Positions 1 through 6,154 of a stretch of 6,186 nt of DNA are shown here, in pieces. The translations under genes were made by a program, and so were the position numbers. Origin of the DNA: a bacterium (GTDB lineage: Bacteria > DYJV01 > JALVYZ01). Location: NCBI GenBank assembly GCA_027037705.1, contig JALVYZ010000361.1, forward strand, positions 949 through 7,134, written 5' to 3'. Each line of letters begins with the position of its first letter. Positions within the stretch are counted from its first letter, which is position 1. The notes below the pieces were generated by a model. That model made no database searches and was not told where the DNA came from. It saw only the letters and a program-made list of their open reading frames with translations.

Positions 1-507
1 CCAGATATCAAACCATTATATCTTTTTAAATTAAGTGGATTTGAATTATTTTTCTGGTATTTAGCTTTTGCAATGATTATTAACACAATAAAATATTTTA
101 ATATAAAAAAAGCTACAATTACACTATTTTTAATCGCATTTTGCTTTTTTCTTTATCAAAAAATCCATAACTTTAATGAAAAGATTGCAATAATAAATCT
201 TAGAAAAACGCATGCAATAGTAATTAACCATAACAATAAAAATATTTTAATTAATGGTGGAAAAAAGCAGATTATTTTAAATTTTTTACTTTTTAAAAAT
301 ATTACATCTCTTGATTGGCTTATTTTAACTAATTACAACAAGATTTTCCTTGAAAGCACTCAATTTTTAATTTCAAATTTTAAAATAAAAAATTTTTACT
401 ATCCTAAAAAATTTGATTTATCCCCTCCTGAATTTGTAAAATCAATATTAAAAGAGAATAGAAAATACTTAAAAAACAGATATTTTGAGAAAAAGTTAAC
501 TAACTAA
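1..507 (+). CDS. comEC: ComEC/Rec2-like competence protein, C-terminal part (5' end outside the window)
   Basis: The frame is open from base 1 to a TAA at 505-507, giving the last 168 residues of a longer protein. An internal ATG at 73 is unlikely to be the true start, because the frame reads on upstream through a hydrophobic, aromatic stretch typical of a membrane helix (residues about 6-24). A second hydrophobic segment (about residues 39-52) is followed by a soluble tail. That tail looks like the start of the metallo-beta-lactamase-like domain of ComEC: a beta-rich stretch, ILINGG (82-87, usually ILIDGG), then DWLILTN (105-111, usually a DxLxLTH strand). ComEC forms the inner-membrane channel for DNA uptake. 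Here the Asp of the first motif is Asn, the HxHxDH metal motif is absent, and only about 100 residues follow the last helix where the family usually has over 200. The domain is probably inactive, or the gene is decaying. The family call rests on these remnants and is moderate. Confidence 0.55.
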   Translation, partial: PDIKPLYLFKLSGFELFFWYLAFAMIINTIKYFNIKKATITLFLIAFCFFLYQKIHNFNEKIAIINLRKTHAIVINHNNKNILINGGKKQIILNFLLFKNITSLDWLILTNYNKIFLESTQFLISNFKIKNFYYPKKFDLSPPEFVKSILKENRKYLKNRYFEKKLTN

Positions 508-510
508 CTT

Positions 511-568
511 TTACCTTGCAAATCATTTTAATTTATATTATTGGCATAAATACTTTATTAAGTATACA
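511..568 (+). promoter_or_regulatory. candidate promoter region for the hdrA operon
   Basis: This short gap before hdrA is the most likely place for the operon promoter. Two sigma70-like pairings can be read. One is TTGGCA (541-546, five of six bases of TTGACA) with a 16-base spacer and TATACA (563-568). It would start transcription almost at the ribosome binding site and leave a very short leader. The other is the weak TTACCT (511-516) with a 17-base spacer and TATATT (534-539), giving a leader of about 40 bases. In DNA this AT-rich such matches arise easily by chance, so neither is firm. Confidence 0.3.
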
Positions 569-575
569 TGCTCTC

Positions 576-581
576 AGGAGG
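576..581 (+). promoter_or_regulatory. ribosome binding site that sets the hdrA start
   Basis: AGGAGG lies six bases before the ATG at 588. It decides the start: the frame is open further up, to a TTG at 516, but that would add 24 residues with no ribosome binding site before them and would run through this motif. Confidence 0.85.
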
Positions 582-587
582 TTATTA

Positions 588-3548
588 ATGACTGCAAATC
601 AAGGGAAATCAACAGTTCTCGTCTATGGGACAAACATGTCTGGTTATAGAACAATCTATGCTCTTGGAAAGTTAGGTTATAAAACAATTCTTTTAAATAG
701 AGGAAAATATGTAGATGAAGTAAAAAATCAGGTTTTAAGTCAATTACCTCTTGATTTATGCTGGGCATGTGCATTTGGTCCGCAGAGAATGTTTGTTGGA
801 CTTGGTGCTTTAAATGTTTTTTACAGTGCTGATATTCTTGAAATAAAGGGAACTCCTGGTAACTACAAAGTTAAAATTAAAAAGAAAGACCCTTATGTTA
901 ATAATTTTATATGCACAGAATGTAATAAATGTGTTGAAGTATGTCCTGAAGGTGCAATTGAGGTTATGCCAAAAGTTTTCTGGGAGAACATCTATTTAAT
1001 TAATGAAGAAAAATGCACAAAATGTGGAAAATGTGAAGAAATTTGCCCAACTGGAGCGTTAAAACTTGACAAAAAAGAGGAAGAACTTGAAGTTGAAGTA
1101 GCTGGTATTGTTTTATCTCCAGAGTATGTGGATGTTGATAAAGGAGATTTAGAAAAATTTGGCTATAAAGTTTTTAAAAATGTGTTAAAAAATTCAGATA
1201 TTGTTAGAGGCAATATTCCTACAAGTTTTGTTCTAAATTCTCTAAAAAGAAGGTCTGATGGGAAATTGCCTCAGAAAATTGCAATTATTGTTACTCCTCA
1301 ATACAACAATATTGAATATGAGGATTTCAATACAACAAATATAGCAGTATATAGAGCAGTTAGAATAAAAGAGCTTCACCCCTCAGCAGATGTTACAATT
1401 TTTATGAGAAATTACAGAGGATTTGGAAAAGGTGCATATAAAATTTATGAAAGAGCAAAGGAAATTGGTGTTAAAATTATTAAAGCTGATGATGTTTATT
1501 TAAATGAGCTTGAAAACAATGACCTTGAAATAACTTATAAACTTGCAGGTAAACAAAATAAAGAAAATTACGAATTTGTAATTCTTGTGACAGGTCAAAA
1601 AGCTCCAATAGAAGAGGTTAAAAAATTTGAAAAACTATGCAAAATCAAAGGAGATAATCATGGTTTCTGTTACATAGAACCTTTTACAAACAATAAAACA
1701 AACATTCCGGGAATTTATGCAGGAGGCGAATTTACAGGACCAAGGGGAAACCCTGAAACTGTATGGGAAGGATATGATATTGCGCAGGATATTTTAGACT
1801 TTCTTGGCAAACCAGTTGTATCTCCCCCACAACCTCCTCCATTTAGAGATGTTTCCAAAGAAGAGGTAAAAATTGGAGTATTTTTATGTTCATGCTTTGG
1901 AAAATTCAATGATAAAATAGATATTGAAAGATTAAAAGATGAAGCATCTAAAATACCTTATGTAACCCATGTTGAAATATTAAATGGTGCATGCACACCT
2001 CAAACAATACAGGAAAATGCTAAAAAAATTAGAGAGTCCGGTGTTAATAGAGTTATTTTAGCTGTTTGTACTCCATTACAGAAGTTAATGAAATTCAGAA
2101 AAACTGTGATGATGGGAGGACTTAATCCATTACTTGCTGAATTTTTAAGGTTAAGAGAGGATGTTGTTAATGTTCATGAGGATAAAGAGAAAAAACTTGA
2201 AAAAGCTTTATCTTTGATTAGAGCTGCTGCTCTAAAATTAAAATATGCTCTTCCATTTCCAGGAGCAAGTGATAAATTTCATGGTAAAGCATTTGTAATT
2301 GGTGGTGGTGTTGCGGGAATGGAAGCAGCTATTAGACTTGCAAAAAGAGGAGTTCAGGTAACATTAATTGAAAAATCTGACTCTCTTGGTGGAATAGCAT
2401 ACAGACTTGACTCAGACATAGAAGGAAGAGATTTAAAAAAATTTATTGAATCGCAAATTAAAGAAATAAAAAGAAATGAAAATATAAAAGTTTATTTAAA
2501 TTCTGAAGTTGACTCAATAAAAGGATATGCTGGAAATTTTAAAATTATATTTTCAGAAAACAAAAAAATAACCCATATTGAAGATGCTGGAGTAATTTTC
2601 ATTGCAACTGGAGCTAAAATAAGAGAGGTATCATCTTATTTTTATGGCAAAAATCCAAATATTTACACTCAACTTGATATGGAAAAAGCAATTAATGAAG
2701 GTAAATTCAGTGCAAAATCAGTTGTAATGATTCAATGTGTTGGATCAAGAAACAAAGCTTATCCTTATTGCTCAAGAATTTGCTGTTCTCAGGCATTAAA
2801 AAATGCATTGAGATTAAGAGAAAAAGGGGTTGAAGTTACAATTTTATACAGAGATTTAAAGCTCTATGGATTTAAAGAAGATTACTACAAAGAAGCTGTA
2901 AATAAGGGAGTTAATTTTATTAGATTTTACGATGATAATTATCCAAAAGCAGGACAAACTGAGAATGGTTTTAAAATTACTGTAAAAGAGTATGGAACAG
3001 ATGAGGAAAAAGCAATAAATTGTGATGCTTTAGTTTTAAGTGTTGGTATAAGACCTGATATTGAAACAAATAAAAAATTGTCACAAATGACAGGAATAAA
3101 ATTATTTGAAAATGGATTTTTTGCAATTTCTCCAGGTCCTTTTGAAGAAGCAGCTAAAAAATTGATGAAACCATTTGAATTGCAGACAAATGGAGTATTC
3201 CCAATAGGAATGGCTTTATCTCCAAGAACAGTAGATGAAAGTTTATTAACTGCAAGACAGGCTGTTGGTCAATCTCTAATATTTCTTAAAAAACAGAGAT
3301 TACCAGCACCAAATGGAGTATTTGTATCAGAAGTTGATGAATCAAAATGTGTTGGGTGTGGATACTGTGTTGAAGTATGCCCATACAATGCAAGAAGCAT
3401 AGATGAAGTTAAGAAAAAAGCAGTTGTTCATCCATTTTTATGTGATAGCTGCGGTGCATGCGTTGTTGCATGTCCAAGTGGAGCAGCTTTTATAAGAGAT
3501 TTACAGGATAAACAGGTAATTGCATCAATTGATGCGTTGTTGGGATAG
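588..3548 (+). CDS. hdrA: HdrA-like electron-bifurcating flavoprotein with two tandem modules
   Basis: A 986-residue cytoplasmic iron-sulfur flavoprotein, much longer than the roughly 650 residues of a classical HdrA. Module 1 (about 1-410) has a Rossmann-like start (GTNMSG, 14-19), CxxC at 58-61, two ferredoxin motifs (C109/112/115/119 and C143/146/149/153), and an HdrA-like end, YAGGEFTGPRG (378-386) plus ETVWEG. Module 2 has the HdrA N-terminal domain (about 428-555, with C434, C436, C469 and C494). A canonical FAD fold follows (GGGVAG, 572-577; E595 ends strand 2), then the HdrA signature QCVGSR...YCSRICC (716-733), LSPRTVDESLLTARQA, and two C-terminal ferredoxin motifs (C921/924/927/931 and C952/955/958/962). 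In the HdrA family FAD takes electrons from MvhD and splits them between ferredoxin and a higher-potential acceptor. Module 1 has lost the middle Gly of GxGxxG (Asn16), the ribose-binding Glu (Asn37) and the QCVGSR/CC motif, so only module 2 looks fit to bifurcate. First gene of the operon. The family is certain; the physiological partner is not. Confidence 0.92.
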   Translation: MTANQGKSTVLVYGTNMSGYRTIYALGKLGYKTILLNRGKYVDEVKNQVLSQLPLDLCWACAFGPQRMFVGLGALNVFYSADILEIKGTPGNYKVKIKKKDPYVNNFICTECNKCVEVCPEGAIEVMPKVFWENIYLINEEKCTKCGKCEEICPTGALKLDKKEEELEVEVAGIVLSPEYVDVDKGDLEKFGYKVFKNVLKNSDIVRGNIPTSFVLNSLKRRSDGKLPQKIAIIVTPQYNNIEYEDFNTTNIAVYRAVRIKELHPSADVTIFMRNYRGFGKGAYKIYERAKEIGVKIIKADDVYLNELENNDLEITYKLAGKQNKENYEFVILVTGQKAPIEEVKKFEKLCKIKGDNHGFCYIEPFTNNKTNIPGIYAGGEFTGPRGNPETVWEGYDIAQDILDFLGKPVVSPPQPPPFRDVSKEEVKIGVFLCSCFGKFNDKIDIERLKDEASKIPYVTHVEILNGACTPQTIQENAKKIRESGVNRVILAVCTPLQKLMKFRKTVMMGGLNPLLAEFLRLREDVVNVHEDKEKKLEKALSLIRAAALKLKYALPFPGASDKFHGKAFVIGGGVAGMEAAIRLAKRGVQVTLIEKSDSLGGIAYRLDSDIEGRDLKKFIESQIKEIKRNENIKVYLNSEVDSIKGYAGNFKIIFSENKKITHIEDAGVIFIATGAKIREVSSYFYGKNPNIYTQLDMEKAINEGKFSAKSVVMIQCVGSRNKAYPYCSRICCSQALKNALRLREKGVEVTILYRDLKLYGFKEDYYKEAVNKGVNFIRFYDDNYPKAGQTENGFKITVKEYGTDEEKAINCDALVLSVGIRPDIETNKKLSQMTGIKLFENGFFAISPGPFEEAAKKLMKPFELQTNGVFPIGMALSPRTVDESLLTARQAVGQSLIFLKKQRLPAPNGVFVSEVDESKCVGCGYCVEVCPYNARSIDEVKKKAVVHPFLCDSCGACVVACPSGAAFIRDLQDKQVIASIDALLG

Positions 3549-3552
3549 GAGG
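3547..3552 (+). promoter_or_regulatory. mvhD ribosome binding site overlapping the hdrA stop codon
   Basis: AGGAGG begins on the second base of the hdrA TAG stop and lies five bases before the mvhD ATG. The two genes are nine bases apart, so a ribosome ending hdrA covers this site. This suggests translational coupling and matched amounts of the two proteins. Confidence 0.8.
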
Positions 3553-3557
3553 TAAAC

Positions 3558-3959
3558 ATGACCTGGGAGCCAAAGATTGTTTATATAATGTGTTCATGGT
3601 GTGGGTCTGGAGGTGCAGAAAGTGCATCAGCTTATGGTTTAAAATATCCTGAAAATATAAAACCATTTAGAGTATGGTGCACAGGAGGTCTTGATCCAGC
3701 GTACATTTTAAGAGCATTTTTAGAAGGTGCTGACGGAATATTGATAAGTGGATGTCATCCAGGAGACTGTCATTATGATACTGGAAATTATTTTGCAAGA
3801 AGAAGACTTGCAGCACTTAAAACAATTTTAAAAACTTTTGGATTTGATGAAGATAGAGTCTGGCTAAGATGGGTTGGCCATTCTGAAGGAAAAAGACTTG
3901 TGGACACAGCAATAGAATTTAATGAACATATAAAAAAATTAGGACCGAATAAGATTTAG
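3558..3959 (+). CDS. mvhD: MvhD-type [2Fe-2S] electron-transfer subunit
   Basis: A full-length 133-residue MvhD/FlpD-family protein (usual size about 130-150). The family carries a [2Fe-2S] cluster and links a hydrogenase or formate dehydrogenase to the FAD of HdrA in the cytoplasm. The five expected cysteines are present: C12 and C15 (CSWC), C41 (VWCTGG), C66 and C71 in the highly conserved GCHPGDCHY stretch. The family's ADGILISG and ARRRLAALK segments are also clear. It starts nine bases after hdrA with an overlapping ribosome binding site, the usual partner arrangement. Its TAG stop shares two bases with the first 7-base unit of the repeat that follows, so the exact C-terminus may have been set by the repeat. 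No hydrogenase or formate dehydrogenase catalytic gene lies in the window, so its electron donor is not visible. Confidence 0.95.
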   Translation: MTWEPKIVYIMCSWCGSGGAESASAYGLKYPENIKPFRVWCTGGLDPAYILRAFLEGADGILISGCHPGDCHYDTGNYFARRRLAALKTILKTFGFDEDRVWLRWVGHSEGKRLVDTAIEFNEHIKKLGPNKI

Positions 3960-4033
3960 TCGGGAGTGCGGAGTCTGGAGTGTGGAGTAAAAAAATTTAA
4001 AAACTCACGACTCCTGACACCAGACCCCAGACT
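3958..4033. repeat. heptamer-built inverted repeat, copy 1
   Basis: A 76-base element: left arm of 31 bases (3958-3988), a 14-base A/T centre (3989-4002) and a right arm of 31 bases (4003-4033). The left arm is four 7-base units of the form AGTNNGG (AGTCGGG, AGTGCGG, AGTCTGG, AGTGTGG) plus AGT. The right arm is the degenerate reverse complement; 22 of 31 positions pair in the simple register, and shifted registers also pair because the arms are periodic. It fills the gap between mvhD and the first FrhB-like gene, starting inside the mvhD stop codon and ending seven bases before GGAGG. It could be a non-autonomous mobile repeat, an RNA hairpin that protects or processes the transcript, or both. 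Confidence 0.9.
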
Positions 4034-4040
4034 GCATTTT

Positions 4041-4045
4041 GGAGG
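4041..4045 (+). promoter_or_regulatory. ribosome binding site that sets the start of the first FrhB-like gene
   Basis: GGAGG lies five bases before the ATG at 4051. An in-frame TTG at 4039 would place this site inside the coding sequence, so the ATG is the better start. The 20 bases from 4037 to 4056 (TTTTGGAGGCAAAAATGAAA) recur exactly at 5094-5113 before the second paralogue. Confidence 0.85.
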
Positions 4046-4050
4046 CAAAA

Positions 4051-5016
4051 ATGAAATATTACAAAGTTGAAAATGTCAAGGATTTTCTTAAAAATCTTAT
4101 GGATGAGAAAATTGTTGAAGCTCTTATTCTACCATTAAAGTCCTATACAGAAGAAGCATACAACCCTTTTTTAATAAAAGATAAAAGTTTAATTGATAAA
4201 TCTGAACCTTTTACTTTTTGCAAAGGGATAAACACAGCAAGAGAAGTTTCAAAGTTAACATTTAAAGGTGCTTTACCATTTAAAACTGGAATTGTGTTAA
4301 AACCATGTGAGCTTAGAGCATTTAGAGAACTTATAAAATTAAATCAGATAAATCCTGAAAATTTAGTTACAATCTGCTGTGATTGTAATGGATTTGAAGA
4401 TAGAGAAATCTGTGAAATGTGTGTTGATTTTGTGCCTGATTATGCTGATGTTAAAATATTGAGTTTAGGACTGGAGGGATACTATATTGAAACTGATTTA
4501 GAGCTTCAATTGGAGGAAAACAGTGGAAATTTAGAAAATATAGAAAAGGAAATATTAAAAATTTTAGATGAAAAAAGAAAAAATAGGGATAAAAAATTAT
4601 CAGAAATTAAAAGCAATTTAAAAGATCTTTTAAAAAATTGCATATCGTGCCACAATTGCATGAGAGTTTGTCCAATATGTTTCTGTCAGGAATGTTTTTT
4701 TGATTCTCCTGCCTTAAAAAATGATTCAGTTACATACTTAATGAGAGCTTCAAGAAAAAATGGGCTTGATTTTCCAGAAAACAAACTTTTATTTCATCTT
4801 GGAAGAATGAACCACATGAGTGTAAGCTGTGTAAACTGTGGTGTATGCGAGGAGGTGTGTCCTGCACAAATCCCTGTATCTCAAATTTTTGTAGCAGCAG
4901 GAGATGAGCTTAAAAAATTATTTAATTATCAACCAGGAAAATCACTTGAAGATAAAATACCATTTACATGCTATCAACATGATGAATTACATGATTTTGA
5001 GAAAGAATACAAATAG
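4051..5016 (+). CDS. FrhB/FdhB-like iron-sulfur oxidoreductase subunit, paralogue 1
   Basis: A 321-residue cytoplasmic protein with no signal peptide or membrane helix. The N-terminal half resembles the FrhB/FdhB beta-subunit family of F420-hydrogenases and formate dehydrogenases: KPCELRA (84-90, like the family's GTPCQI), a Cys cluster at 109-112, and CEMCVDFVPDYAD (121-133, like the family's CxxC-DF-AD signature). C86, C109 or C110, C121 and C124 could hold one [4Fe-4S] cluster next to a flavin. A charged, Lys/Glu-rich linker (about 160-192) leads to a C-terminal half with an unusual motif, C197-x2-C-x2-C-x3-CPICFC-x2-C215, and a ferredoxin motif (C260/263/266/270). It ends with VSQ and FNYQPG segments shared with its paralogue. 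Third gene of the operon; it probably docks with HdrA-MvhD in place of, or beside, HdrBC. Whether its partner is NAD(P)H, F420, a formate dehydrogenase or something else cannot be read here. Confidence 0.8.
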   Translation: MKYYKVENVKDFLKNLMDEKIVEALILPLKSYTEEAYNPFLIKDKSLIDKSEPFTFCKGINTAREVSKLTFKGALPFKTGIVLKPCELRAFRELIKLNQINPENLVTICCDCNGFEDREICEMCVDFVPDYADVKILSLGLEGYYIETDLELQLEENSGNLENIEKEILKILDEKRKNRDKKLSEIKSNLKDLLKNCISCHNCMRVCPICFCQECFFDSPALKNDSVTYLMRASRKNGLDFPENKLLFHLGRMNHMSVSCVNCGVCEEVCPAQIPVSQIFVAAGDELKKLFNYQPGKSLEDKIPFTCYQHDELHDFEKEYK

Positions 5017-5090
5017 TGCGGAGTACGGAGTCTGGAGTGTGGAGTAAAAAAATTTAAAAACTCCCGACTCCCGACACCAGACTCCAGACT
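5015..5090. repeat. heptamer-built inverted repeat, copy 2
   Basis: Same 31-14-31 layout as the copy at 3958: left arm 5015-5045 (AGTGCGG, AGTACGG, AGTCTGG, AGTGTGG, AGT), an identical 14-base centre (5046-5059) and right arm 5060-5090. In the simple register 23 of 31 positions pair. In a shifted register AGTCTGGAGT (5029-5038) pairs perfectly with ACTCCAGACT (5081-5090). It again begins inside the upstream TAG stop codon and ends seven bases before GGAGG. The right arm is followed by G and six T residues, so the folded RNA resembles a weak intrinsic terminator or attenuator ahead of the last gene. Confidence 0.9.
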
Positions 5091-5097
5091 GTTTTTT

Positions 5098-5102
5098 GGA
5101 GG
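5098..5102 (+). promoter_or_regulatory. ribosome binding site that sets the start of the second FrhB-like gene
   Basis: GGAGG lies five bases before the ATG at 5108. The in-frame TTG at 5096 is rejected as a start because it would put this site inside the gene. Spacing and surrounding bases are the same as before the first paralogue. Confidence 0.85.
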
Positions 5103-5107
5103 CAAAA

Positions 5108-6151
5108 ATGAAAGAAAAAGTGGTTGAGATTTTGAAAAAGGCTTTTGAAAAATCTGAAATTGATGGTGCTGTTGTTATGAGTAAAAGAGAAGATGGATAC
5201 AATTATGTTCTGTATTCAAATTTTGAAGATATAGGTGAAATATCTCCTTTTCATCCTGTGATGAAATTAAATGGAGCTAAAGTTATCTCACTTGTGACAA
5301 AGGATAATGATTTAGGAAAGAAATTTTTATTTATTTTAAAACCATGCGAGGTTAGAGCTGCAATTGAATTGAAAAAACTCAACCAGATTGACTTTAATAA
5401 TACAATTTTAGTTTCCTTCACCTGTCCTGGAGTTTTTGAATTTAAAGAAGGGAATAACTTTGAAGATATTGATAAATTATTAGATGATTTTAAAAATGGA
5501 AATTTATCTGAAAATTTAAGGGAAACTTGTAAATCATGTGAATATTTTAAAGGTGAAGGTTCAGACATTTTAATTGATATTTTTAATGAAGAAGTAATAT
5601 CTTTAACAGCTAAAGGAGAAGAATTTTTAAAAAATATTGATTTAAATTTTTCAACTGAGATAAAAGATAATGAAAATTTAAATAAAATAAAGGACTTAAG
5701 AGCAAAGAATGCATCAGATTTATACAAAAGTTTTAAAAAAGACTTTAAAGATGAAAATAAATTAATTGAATTTTTTGATAAATGTATAAAATGCAATAAT
5801 TGTAGAGAAGCATGTCCTATTTGCTACTGCAGACAATGTTATTTTGAATCAGAAACATTCAAATATTATCCAGATTCAATCAAGAGAAAATTTCAAATAA
5901 AATCAGCTTTAAGACTTCCAACTGATAAAACTTTATTTCACCTTGGACGGGTATCTCATATGGCAACCTCATGTGTTGCATGTGGAATGTGTGAAGATGT
6001 ATGTCCAATGGATATCAAAGTCTCACAATTTTTCAAATATATGGGTAAAAATATTCAGGAAACATTTAACTATGTTCCAGGTATAAACAGAGAAGAACCA
6101 TTACCATTGTTAACTTTTAAAGAGGATGAATTTAGGGAAGTGGAGGACTGA
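5108..6151 (+). CDS. FrhB/FdhB-like iron-sulfur oxidoreductase subunit, paralogue 2
   Basis: A 347-residue cytoplasmic protein, paralogous to the gene just upstream. It has KPCEVRA (78-84), FTCPG (C106) and CKSCEYF...SD (141-153), matching the four-cysteine pattern of FrhB/FdhB proteins. Next comes C226-x2-C-x2-C-x3-CPICYC-x2-C244, then a ferredoxin motif (C289/292/295/299) and closing VSQFF and FNYVPG segments. From 225 to 325 it aligns without gaps to 196-296 of paralogue 1, with about 47 of 101 identical residues by hand count. The N-terminal halves differ much more, and here the stretch between C106 and C141 is longer and acidic. The two proteins may form a heterodimer or act at different steps. 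Last gene visible in the operon; the transcript could continue past the window. The substrate is unknown; transfer of electrons between HdrA-MvhD and a further enzyme is inference. Confidence 0.8.
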   Translation: MKEKVVEILKKAFEKSEIDGAVVMSKREDGYNYVLYSNFEDIGEISPFHPVMKLNGAKVISLVTKDNDLGKKFLFILKPCEVRAAIELKKLNQIDFNNTILVSFTCPGVFEFKEGNNFEDIDKLLDDFKNGNLSENLRETCKSCEYFKGEGSDILIDIFNEEVISLTAKGEEFLKNIDLNFSTEIKDNENLNKIKDLRAKNASDLYKSFKKDFKDENKLIEFFDKCIKCNNCREACPICYCRQCYFESETFKYYPDSIKRKFQIKSALRLPTDKTLFHLGRVSHMATSCVACGMCEDVCPMDIKVSQFFKYMGKNIQETFNYVPGINREEPLPLLTFKEDEFREVED

Positions 6152-6154
6152 TTG

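Noticed and set aside
491-512. Eight-base inverted repeat AAAAGTTA / TAACTTTT with a six-base loop around the comEC stop, as a terminator
   Set aside because: The stem has a single G:C pair and no T-run beyond the stem itself; this is expected by chance in such AT-rich DNA.
542-558. Sigma54-type promoter beginning TGGCA
   Set aside because: The -24-like TGGCAT is present, but the required GC of the -12 element is missing at the right distance.
516-587. Possible 24-codon N-terminal extension of HdrA from a TTG at 516
   Set aside because: It has no ribosome binding site, encodes an unrelated hydrophobic stretch and contains the strong AGGAGG that serves the ATG at 588.
4039-4050. TTG start four codons upstream for the first FrhB-like protein, and likewise 5096-5107 for the second
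   Set aside because: The extra codons are the ribosome binding site itself; ATG at 4051 and 5108 has ideal spacing.
5251-5796. Long open frame on the - strand (181 codons)
   Set aside because: It lies wholly inside the second FrhB-like gene, has low-complexity Ser/Phe/Lys composition expected from the reverse of AT-rich coding DNA, and shows no recognisable domain. The shorter - strand frames at 574-774, 1715-1909 and 4987-5202 are dismissed for the same reason; the last one also runs through the repeat.
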